Source of the DNA: Nitrosomonadaceae bacterium
GTDB taxonomy: Bacteria; Pseudomonadota; Gammaproteobacteria; Burkholderiales; Usitatibacteraceae
Direction: 5' to 3'
Length of the DNA stretch: 14,185 nucleotides
Assembly (NCBI GenBank): GCA_021300055.1
Contig: JAJTHU010000347.1
Location: forward strand, 1-14,185
Position 1 is the first letter of the stretch; every line of letters starts with the position of its first letter. Of the stretch, positions 7,392-13,462 are shown piece after piece. Below the pieces are notes generated by a model that was not told the DNA's origin, made no database searches, and saw nothing but the letters and a program-made list of their open reading frames with translations. The position numbers were made by a program, and so were the translations under genes.

Positions 7392-8380
7392 GCGGCGGGC
7401 GCCGGCAAGCGAAGTAGCGACTGCGTCTCGCGCACGCTGCCGTTGATAAACACAACTTGCATACGCTCCGCACTTTCGATGCGAAGCTCCGCCTCGCCGA
7501 TCGCAGCACCGGCGGGGCTCAGCTCGCCACTGGCTGACATACGCACATCTTCGAGTCGGTAAACGGCGCCGCGGTAAGCGCTGAAGTCCTCTGACCATTG
7601 CCCCGAGGTCATCATCACGAATTGACGGCCGAACATGCTGACGGAGGCCTGCGGGAGCTGCGTAAATTTAGCGATTTGCCCGGTGTCTGCGCGGTGGGTG
7701 ACGGCCACAACGGCAGCCACTGCAAGGTTGCTGGTGGTGCTGCCAAGCACTTCGGGACTTACCCAGTATCCGCTATGGTCAATCGCGGACCCGTTGCGCT
7801 CAAAGCGCGCGAGGACGGTGCGCGCCGCAGAGACGGGCAACGTACAGCGGTTAATCTGTCCCAAGCAGGCGCCGCTCCAACCGGCAAACGCCGAACCGAA
7901 CTCCGGAGAAGCGCTCAGCGTGACCAGCGTTTCGGGCGCAAAGGCTGTCGCGCAGTTTGCCCCGCAGGCAATCCCGCTCGGGTTCGACGTGACCAAGCCG
8001 CGACCATTGCCTTGCAGACCCACGGTCAAGACGTTTTGGGAAAGCGAAGTGTTGCCGATATAGGCAGCGATGTTCTCGATGTCGCGCCGCGTGAGCAGCG
8101 CGGTTAGAAAACCCATGCTGCTCACTTGGTTGATCGCCGACGACAACGAATCTGCATTGTTGGCCGCTAATTGGGCGCGCTGGTCGGGAGGCGACCCGTG
8201 ACAAGCCTGGCACAGTAGTTGGTAGCGCTCGCGCCCGGCAACAGGATCGGCCGGGGGCGTCTGCGCCTGCGTCGCCGTTGATAGCAACCCTGATAGCCCG
8301 ACCGCGAATGAGCAAAGTGCCCTATTGGCGGGGTGTTTGAGGCGAAAATGCCTGAAACTGCCCGCCCCGCTTGCACTTTG
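7370..8380 (-). CDS. exported cytochrome c protein with a glycine-rich surface-type repeat
   Basis: An exported c-type cytochrome of unknown partner. In the longest frame (363 residues from a TTG at 8461) a hydrophobic signal segment lies at about 48-66, ending STATQAQ. I prefer the ATG at 8380 (MQSASGAG). A GTG at 8401 with GGAAGGG upstream is a fair alternative. A single class I cytochrome c domain follows, with heme motif CQACH (84-88 in the long frame) and likely axial methionine M116 in SSMGFL. Next comes one divergent InlB-type bacterial repeat (about 145-221: LTVGLQGNGRG, CGANC, FAGWSGACLG), with two cysteine pairs. The last 130 residues resemble the beta-rich domain that starts GYW/GLW in many Burkholderiales exported proteins; this part is weakly recognised. 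The gene lies about 110 bases after the BASS transporter and may share its transcript. Function is probably electron transfer outside the cytoplasm. Confidence 0.7.
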   Translation of the reverse strand, partial: QSASGAGSFRHFRLKHPANRALCSFAVGLSGLLSTATQAQTPPADPVAGRERYQLLCQACHGSPPDQRAQLAANNADSLSSAINQVSSMGFLTALLTRRDIENIAAYIGNTSLSQNVLTVGLQGNGRGLVTSNPSGIACGANCATAFAPETLVTLSASPEFGSAFAGWSGACLGQINRCTLPVSAARTVLARFERNGSAIDHSGYWVSPEVLGSTTSNLAVAAVVAVTHRADTGQIAKFTQLPQASVSMFGRQFVMMTSGQWSEDFSAYRGAVYRLEDVRMSASGELSPAGAAIGEAELRIESAERMQVVFINGSVRETQSLLRLPAPAAKKPNPR

Positions 8381-8488
8381 CATACTCGATCGCACTCCCA
8401 CCGCTTGCCCTTCCAACGAAGCAAATGCCGAACGCGCGACTATCTCGCGTGCGTGTTTCAAGCAAGCGACAGAAAAAAGACACTAGCC

Positions 8489-9355
8489 CTATACAGCCGA
8501 AGCCCTGCCATAGAGCACCCACAAAGTGAATAGCGAGGCCGAAACAAACATTACGAACGAATACAGCGCAGCCGGAATGGCATATGCGCCATCGCCAAGC
8601 ACATGAAGCGCGACAAACATCGCGAGCGCCGCGTTGTGGATGGCGATCTCCATGGAGATCGCGGTCGCCTGCGCTTTCCCGAGGCCCGCAAGGCGCGGCA
8701 GGAAGTAACCGCACAGCAACGACAGCAAATTAAAGAGCACGCATGCCACGCCCACCGTGACCAAGTGCTGAAGTAACACCTCTGCACTTCGCGCCAAGGC
8801 GACCACACTAAAGAGTGCGAGCGCCAATACGGATATCAACCGCACCCAGGATTCAGCGCGCTTCGCAAACGTCGGCCAGCGTACACTAAGCAACATGCCG
8901 ATCAAAACCGGCATCACGACGAGCATCGACACTTCAGCGACCTTTACAAAAGGTGCAGGGACATCGCGCACGCTATCGGTGAAATACCAAAGCGAGAACG
9001 AGACGATCAGCGATAGCGTGACCAGCGACACAACGCTATTGATTGCGGTGAGCGTGATGTTCAGCGCGACGTCAACATGGGCAACATGGCTGAAAATGTT
9101 CGCCGACGCGCCGCCGGGAGCGGCGGCGATGAGCATCATCCCAACGGCGAGCGTAGGCGGCAACGCCAACACAACCACCAGTGCAAAACACACGCCCGTC
9201 AGCAACACGGTCTGTACGAACAATCCAAGCAACACTGCGCGCGGCATCGCAAGCACGCGCGCGAAGTCTGCCCATGTGAGGCTGAGACCAAGGCCCGCCA
9301 TGATGAGCGCGACCGCCGCAGGCAGCAACACACTCAGAACGAGGCTGTTCTCCAC
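8489..9355 (-). CDS. BASS-family (bile acid:sodium symporter) transporter
   Basis: A 288-residue integral membrane protein made almost wholly of hydrophobic helices (about nine or ten), typical of the bile-acid:sodium symporter superfamily. The family signature is readable: APGGASANIFSHVAHVDVALNITLTAINS in the first half and ISMEIAIHNAALAMFVAL in the second. These are the regions that form the crossed-helix sodium and substrate sites. BASS members carry organic anions such as bile acids, pyruvate or pantoate with sodium, and the substrate here cannot be read from sequence. The start is a GTG at 9353-9355, preceded by GAGGGC at slightly long spacing and by a 7-bp inverted repeat. It begins 39 bases after the glycosyltransferase stop on the same strand, so cotranscription is likely. 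Confidence 0.85.
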   Translation of the reverse strand: MENSLVLSVLLPAAVALIMAGLGLSLTWADFARVLAMPRAVLLGLFVQTVLLTGVCFALVVVLALPPTLAVGMMLIAAAPGGASANIFSHVAHVDVALNITLTAINSVVSLVTLSLIVSFSLWYFTDSVRDVPAPFVKVAEVSMLVVMPVLIGMLLSVRWPTFAKRAESWVRLISVLALALFSVVALARSAEVLLQHLVTVGVACVLFNLLSLLCGYFLPRLAGLGKAQATAISMEIAIHNAALAMFVALHVLGDGAYAIPAALYSFVMFVSASLFTLWVLYGRASAV

Positions 9356-9366
9356 GACCGCGCCCT

Positions 9367-9387
9367 CACAGACTAGACAGGTCTGTG
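9367..9387. repeat. 7-bp perfect inverted repeat in front of the BASS gene
   Basis: CACAGAC (9367-9373) and GTCTGTG (9381-9387) surround a 7-base loop in the 39-base gap between the glycosyltransferase stop and the BASS start. In mRNA it would fold just before the Shine-Dalgarno-like GAGGGC. It could modulate translation or simply be an intercistronic hairpin. Confidence 0.35.
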
Positions 9388-9394
9388 CGCGCGG

Positions 9395-10660
9395 TCACCC
9401 AATCCAATGTGGCCGCGGATTGACTGCACTTGCGGATGTACTAAAGGCTGGGTGTGCTTGTTGTGCGCTCAAGAAGACTGATTCAAGATTGGCAACCAGT
9501 TCCTCCCAATCGAGGGTCTGCGCGACTGCGCGCGCGGCAGCACCAATAGCGCGCGTACCCTCAACATCGCGGCGCCACGCGTCGATCAACCGCTCGGCTG
9601 TTGCGACGAAAGCGCGTCCATCGCCAAATGGGACCAAGTACCCGCTCGCGTCGTTCACAATCAGTTGTGATGCCGCCGCATAGTCATAGGCCACCGTCAC
9701 AAGTCCACTCGCCATCGCTTCCGGGGTGACGTTGCCGAAGGTCTCCGTCACAGATGGAAACAGAAAGATGTCGCCGCTCGCGTAATGCTCGGCGAGTGCC
9801 TCGTTGCGCTGCATGCCAGCAAAGATGGCAAAGGGAAGCCGCGCTTCAAGATCGCGGCGCTGCGGCCCGTCACCAACCAGCACCAGTCGCGCCTCAGGCA
9901 CTCGGCGACGCATCGCCTCGAAGGCCTCGGCCAGCAACATGATGTTTTTCTCAGACGCCAACCGACCCACATACACAATCACCGGCGTGTTCGGTGAGGC
10001 GCCCCACTGCTGACGGAGTTCTTCACTTCGCCGAGCAGGAGAGAACAATCGTGTGTCCACGCCGCGCGCCACAACACGTACGTTGCGGAAGCCGATCTCT
10101 TGCAATTGGCCGCGTAGCGCTTCCGTTGGCACCATCGTGCAAGCGGTTCGGTTATGGAACTTCCTTAGGTATGCCAGGATTGGCTTTTTGAGCCAGCCAA
10201 TACCATAGTGGCCGCTGTAAGCGTGAAAGTTCGTGCGGAAATCAGAAGTGACAGGCAGCTTCAACTTCGTGGCCGCCTGCAGGGCCGACCACCCAAGCGG
10301 CCCCTCGGTGACGATGTGCACGACATCCGGACGATGCACGCTCCACAGCTTCACCAGGGCATTCTTCGATGGCAAGCCCATTTTCAAGTGCGGATACCTC
10401 GGGATCGGCAGCCCGCGCATGATCACTTCATGACTTGCGCCATCGTCGTGCCGCGTTTGGCGAGGCCGAATCAACTGCACGTCATGGCCGCGGAGCCGCA
10501 AGCCTTCGACAAAACGGTAGATCGTCAGCGCAACGCCGTTGACTTCGGGCGGGTAGGTCTCCGTGACGACGGCGAGGCGAAGACTGCGACGACTCGCTTG
10601 TACTTCGTCCACTAGGATCTCGCGATCGCCAATCATCGATGCTGTCGATTCAATTTGCAT
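9395..10660 (-). CDS. GT4-type glycosyltransferase, possibly glycolipid-forming
   Basis: A retaining GT-B glycosyltransferase of family GT4. From the ATG at 10660 it has 421 residues. The N-terminal half opens with LRLAVVTETYPPEVNGVALTIYRFVEGL, an acceptor-side signature shared with SQD2/SqdX-like and mannosyltransferase enzymes acting on lipids. The C-terminal sugar-nucleotide half has VYVGRLASEKN, LVLVGDGPQR and the EX7E motif ETFGNVTPE followed by AMASG. The acceptor is inferred, not shown: diacylglycerol or another lipid is attractive because the promoter carries PhoB-like repeats and phosphate starvation is known to induce glycolipid synthases in other proteobacteria. A longer form from a TTG at 10711 adds 17 unlike residues that overlap the PhoB-like repeats, so I reject it. 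It heads a possible operon with the BASS and cytochrome genes. Confidence 0.85.
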   Translation of the reverse strand: MQIESTASMIGDREILVDEVQASRRSLRLAVVTETYPPEVNGVALTIYRFVEGLRLRGHDVQLIRPRQTRHDDGASHEVIMRGLPIPRYPHLKMGLPSKNALVKLWSVHRPDVVHIVTEGPLGWSALQAATKLKLPVTSDFRTNFHAYSGHYGIGWLKKPILAYLRKFHNRTACTMVPTEALRGQLQEIGFRNVRVVARGVDTRLFSPARRSEELRQQWGASPNTPVIVYVGRLASEKNIMLLAEAFEAMRRRVPEARLVLVGDGPQRRDLEARLPFAIFAGMQRNEALAEHYASGDIFLFPSVTETFGNVTPEAMASGLVTVAYDYAAASQLIVNDASGYLVPFGDGRAFVATAERLIDAWRRDVEGTRAIGAAARAVAQTLDWEELVANLESVFLSAQQAHPAFSTSASAVNPRPHWIG

Positions 10661-10666
10661 GCCCAC

Positions 10667-10710
10667 AATATGCGAATTGAATGCAACACTTTCGTGACCG
10701 ATTGGCGACA
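10667..10710 (-). promoter_or_regulatory. PhoB-like repeats and -10 of the glycosyltransferase
   Basis: Read on the minus strand, three cores step by 11 bp: TGTCGCC from 10710, GGTCACG from 10699 and TGTTGCA from 10688. A -10-like CATATT lies at 10672-10667, beginning 16 bp after the last core start, as at pstS. The last two cores are degenerate. The hexamer ends six bases before the ATG at 10660, so the mRNA could be leaderless. Confidence 0.4.
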
Positions 10711-10713
10711 ACG

Positions 10714-10814
10714 TGTCAAACAGTTGTCGCTAAATCGTCGCCAATGCGTCACCAGCCCGTCATCATTGGGCGTCACCATTCCGTCACCAAAGCATCCCGT
10801 TTACGTCATATGAT
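10714..10814 (+). promoter_or_regulatory. nine-unit PhoB-box-like array with -10 element
   Basis: TGTC/CGTC-type cores start at 10714, 10725, 10736, 10747 and 10758, all 11 bp apart, then after a 13-bp step at 10771, 10782, 10793 (degenerate CATC) and 10804. Most continue as CGTCACC or CGTCATC, close to the PhoB half-site. A good -10, TATGAT, lies at 10809-10814, 16 bp after the 10793 core, as in the pstS promoter. Transcription would begin near 10821 and give a leader of about 65 bases before the membrane-protein gene. PhoB binding is inferred from the match and the period. Confidence 0.65.
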
Positions 10815-10885
10815 GGGACGCATTCGCAACCGCGCGCATTGGGGCATCGCCTGCACTGCGCGAGCTCAAACTGAAAGGAGACGGC

Positions 10886-11563
10886 GTGGATCAGTCGAAT
10901 AACGAACTAGGCTTCGGCGCGCGGATTAAGCGTGTGTATGGCGAACTTCATACGCAGCGTATGGACGATCACCGGTACTACCATCACAGCCGAATCAATC
11001 AGTCGTTGCACTTTTTGAGCGCGACGACATTTGTCTTTTGTTACGCACTGCTCTTCACCGACCCTGCGCTTGCAGGACTACTGGCTTGGCTCGTCGCCAT
11101 GACCAGCCGCCAAGCGGGTCATTTTTTCTTCGAGCCGCGTGGCTACGACCATGTCAACCAAGCTACACACGAATACAAAGAAGAGATCAAGGTTGGCTAC
11201 AACCTGTTTCGGAAGGTCGTGTTGATGTCGATCTGGGCAGCTTCGCCAGTGGTACTGTTTATCGAGCCGACGCTGTTCGGCATCTTTACACCAACCGAGT
11301 CAGCAACCGAGTTCATGCGCCAGTGCGGACTGATCTGGCTCGCTCTGGGTGTCGCCGGGCTGCTGTTCCGAGTGGTACACCTCTTTTTCATTCGCGACGT
11401 TGTCACGGGCGTGGTTTGGGGTCTGAAGATTCTGACGGACCCATTCCACGACATTAAGCTCTACTGGAAGGCGCCCTTCTATCTCATGCGTGGTCAGTTG
11501 ATCGACCCCATGGACCACATTGCGCACAACATCGTTGCCGCACCGGCGCGCGGCAACGACTAG
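10886..11563 (+). CDS. histidine-rich membrane protein, distantly Mpo1/DUF962-like
   Basis: A 225-residue protein starting at GTG 10886, supported by a strong AAAGGAG five bases upstream. The N-terminal part HRYYHHSRINQSLHFLSATT followed by two hydrophobic stretches and RQAGHFFFEPRGYDH resembles the H..N..LH and QxxGHxxFE motifs of the Mpo1/YGL010w (DUF962) family. Yeast Mpo1 is an iron-dependent dioxygenase that shortens 2-hydroxy fatty acids. Further hydrophobic segments lie near 110-127 and 145-165. After these come RVVHLFFIRDV and a C-terminal tail with DPFHDIKLYWKAPFYLMRGQ and DPMDHIAHN, giving many histidines able to bind metal. The protein is longer than Mpo1 itself and the match is from motifs only, so a lipid-modifying activity is a hypothesis. 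It is driven from the PhoB-like array and ends in a strong terminator, so it is probably monocistronic. Confidence 0.75.
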   Translation: MDQSNNELGFGARIKRVYGELHTQRMDDHRYYHHSRINQSLHFLSATTFVFCYALLFTDPALAGLLAWLVAMTSRQAGHFFFEPRGYDHVNQATHEYKEEIKVGYNLFRKVVLMSIWAASPVVLFIEPTLFGIFTPTESATEFMRQCGLIWLALGVAGLLFRVVHLFFIRDVVTGVVWGLKILTDPFHDIKLYWKAPFYLMRGQLIDPMDHIAHNIVAAPARGND

Positions 11564-11585
11564 CACTCAACACACACGCTACAAA

Positions 11586-11628
11586 CGCTGCGGCCCCTTA
11601 AGTTCACTTTAGGGGCCGCAGTCGTTTT
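11586..11628 (+). terminator. intrinsic terminator after the membrane-protein gene
   Basis: CTGCGGCCCCTTAAG (11588-11602) pairs with CTTTAGGGGCCGCAG (11607-11621) with one mismatch around the loop TTCA, followed by TCGTTTTG. It separates this gene from the convergent aminotransferase, and being nearly symmetric may serve both directions. Confidence 0.85.
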
Positions 11629-11675
11629 GCAAGCGCTAGTGGTGTGAGTCGGAACTGCGCCCGCAGCGTCGCAGG

Positions 11676-13328
11676 TTAGGCGAACCGCTTGCCGAGCATT
11701 TCGCGCAGCAGTGCTCGTTTAATCGCCTTGTTGCTAAGCGCAGGATTAATCCACCACCAACCATCGGCCTGCATGGCTTGGCAGGCACGCACAATGCGCG
11801 TTGCGACCTCAATAAAGTCTCGGTCAGTGTAGTTAAGCGAGAAGATAAAGCGGCCCGTACCAACCCATGACAATGCGAGTCCCTCGCGGCGCAAATAGTA
11901 CTGCAGCAGCCAGTTGTAACGCGAAGGCTCCGTGTAGTTCACGGTCCAGATAGAGGACATGTTGGCGACTTGGACGGGCAGCTTTGCATCGTCCAACATC
12001 TGATTCAACTGCGCCGCGCGTGCGTTCCAACGGTCATCAAGCCCGTCGTAGACCGCTCGGATGCTCGGCTCTTCGCTTCGCTCCAGAAACACGTCCATCG
12101 CCCCCATCACATAGGGATGTGAATTGAACGTGCCACGCGCAAAGCAGATATCTGCTGGCCGGTCCGCCCGGAATCGCTGCATGAGTTCATGCTTGCCGCA
12201 AACAACGCCCACCGGCAACCCACCGCCGAGCGTTTTGCCGTAGGTGACCAAATCAGCGCGCACACCAAAGTACTCTTGTGCGCCACGACGAGCAAGTCGG
12301 AAGCCGACGAAGACTTCGTCGAAGATCAGCACAATCCCGCGTGCCGTGCACACCTCGCGCAACTGCTTGAGCCAAGCGGTGTACGCCTCCCGATCAAAGG
12401 CCGCGGTTCGCGAACTATCTACCAAGGATGAATCGCCCGGCGCGTTCTTGTTGGGATGAAGCGCCTGCAGCGGGTTGACTAGGACGCAGGCGATATCGCT
12501 GCGAGTGCGCAGCACGCGAAGGCTGTCCTCACTCATCTCCTTGAGTGTGTAGGTTTCGCGCGGCGGCACTGGATTCCCAGGCCCTGGTTGCACGTCCTCC
12601 CACCAGCCATGGTAGGCACCACAAAAGCGAACCAGATGCGACCGACGCGTGTGGTAACGCGCCAATCTGACCGCTTGCATCACCGCCTCAGTTCCGGACA
12701 TATGAAACGACACCTCATCTAGACCAGATATTTGCTTTAGACGAGCGACATTGCGTGCCACGCAAGGATGGTACGAACCCAAGACGGGCCCGAGCACTTC
12801 GACGCGGCGAGCCCCCTCAGCGATGCAATCCTTGTAGAAGTCGACCCCGAACACGTTTACGCCATACGAACCGGTGAGGTCATAAAAAACGTTACCGTCA
12901 AGGTCAGTCACCGTCACTCCACTGGCAGCGGCGATAAAACTCGATGACTTGATTTGTTCTCGCAGATAGGGGCTGTACTGGTAAGGCACCCGATACGCGG
13001 ACGTGAACTGCAGGTCGGGAATATCTTTGGCGGCTTCAACTGTTGCCGCAAGCGAGCGCTCGTAGTGCTGTCGGTAGTGCTCAGCGAGTTGCCGCAGGCC
13101 TTGTTTTCGCAGCGCAACCACATCGGCCGGTGCGCCGTCTGAACTGAAGAACATCGCTTCGTCATACGCGTATCCGGGCAGCAGCTTTGCCATGCGCTTA
13201 GCGATTCTGGAGTGTCCCGCGAGGGAGCGATGCTTGGCGCGCGACAGTTCCAAGCGACGCTTGATGCGCGGCAACACCGCCAGCAGCGCGGCTGCACCCG
13301 CCAATGTAAGCGTCAGAGAATTGTCCAT
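11676..13328 (-). CDS. class III PLP-dependent aminotransferase with a membrane-anchor N-terminal extension
   Basis: A 550-residue fold-type I enzyme of the class III aminotransferase group, nearest in look to glutamate-1-semialdehyde aminomutase (HemL). PLP-site motifs are all present: SFHMSGTEAVMQAVRLAR (207-224), GAYHGWWEDV (237-246), IFDEVFVGFR with cofactor aspartate D337, and YGKTLGGGLPVG with Schiff-base lysine K365. It is about 120 residues longer than HemL. The additional N-terminus has a hydrophobic stretch (about 5-20), then RIKRRLELSRAKHR and a helical, charged region to about 130, so it may be membrane-attached. HemL itself lacks this, so a role in haem synthesis is unlikely. Divergence from a phosphatidylserine decarboxylase suggests an amino-lipid or amino-substrate pathway, which is inference. 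The start ATG at 13328 has GGAG eight bases upstream. Confidence 0.85.
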   Translation of the reverse strand: MDNSLTLTLAGAAALLAVLPRIKRRLELSRAKHRSLAGHSRIAKRMAKLLPGYAYDEAMFFSSDGAPADVVALRKQGLRQLAEHYRQHYERSLAATVEAAKDIPDLQFTSAYRVPYQYSPYLREQIKSSSFIAAASGVTVTDLDGNVFYDLTGSYGVNVFGVDFYKDCIAEGARRVEVLGPVLGSYHPCVARNVARLKQISGLDEVSFHMSGTEAVMQAVRLARYHTRRSHLVRFCGAYHGWWEDVQPGPGNPVPPRETYTLKEMSEDSLRVLRTRSDIACVLVNPLQALHPNKNAPGDSSLVDSSRTAAFDREAYTAWLKQLREVCTARGIVLIFDEVFVGFRLARRGAQEYFGVRADLVTYGKTLGGGLPVGVVCGKHELMQRFRADRPADICFARGTFNSHPYVMGAMDVFLERSEEPSIRAVYDGLDDRWNARAAQLNQMLDDAKLPVQVANMSSIWTVNYTEPSRYNWLLQYYLRREGLALSWVGTGRFIFSLNYTDRDFIEVATRIVRACQAMQADGWWWINPALSNKAIKRALLREMLGKRFA

Positions 13329-13398
13329 CTGTGTAACTCCGTTTGCTTAAGGCCCAAAACAGGAAGGTATGTCGCATCCAGTTCACAGATTGCTTCAC

Positions 13399-13443
13399 CG
13401 TCGCGGAATTGACATACAAATCGTTCATAAATGTCACATGACA
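13399..13443. promoter_or_regulatory. divergent control region with TGACA/TGTCA elements
   Basis: The 134-bp gap between the aminotransferase and psd contains TTGACA (13409-13414), TTCATAAAT (13424-13432) and the near-palindrome TGTCA-CA-TGACA (13432-13443). CGTC at 13399, TGAC at 13410 and TGTC at 13432 fall on an 11-bp grid, but the core at 13421 is poor and I see no -10 at the expected place. A regulator operator is plausible; PhoB control is only suggested. Confidence 0.3.
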
Positions 13444-13462
13444 ACTCCGGACATTACGCATC

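Noticed and set aside
8895..9683. 262-residue plus-strand open frame across the BASS and glycosyltransferase genes
   Set aside because: It is antisense to two well-supported genes and spans their junction; threonine- and serine-rich with no family motif.
10661..10711. TTG start at 10711 for the glycosyltransferase
   Set aside because: The 17 added residues have no family similarity, the codons overlap the PhoB-like units, and no ribosome-binding site precedes them.
10714..10814. CRISPR or simple tandem repeat as explanation for the 11-bp repeats
   Set aside because: Only a 4-6 bp core is conserved and the units are far too short for CRISPR; the divergent-promoter position and -10 register fit regulator half-sites better.
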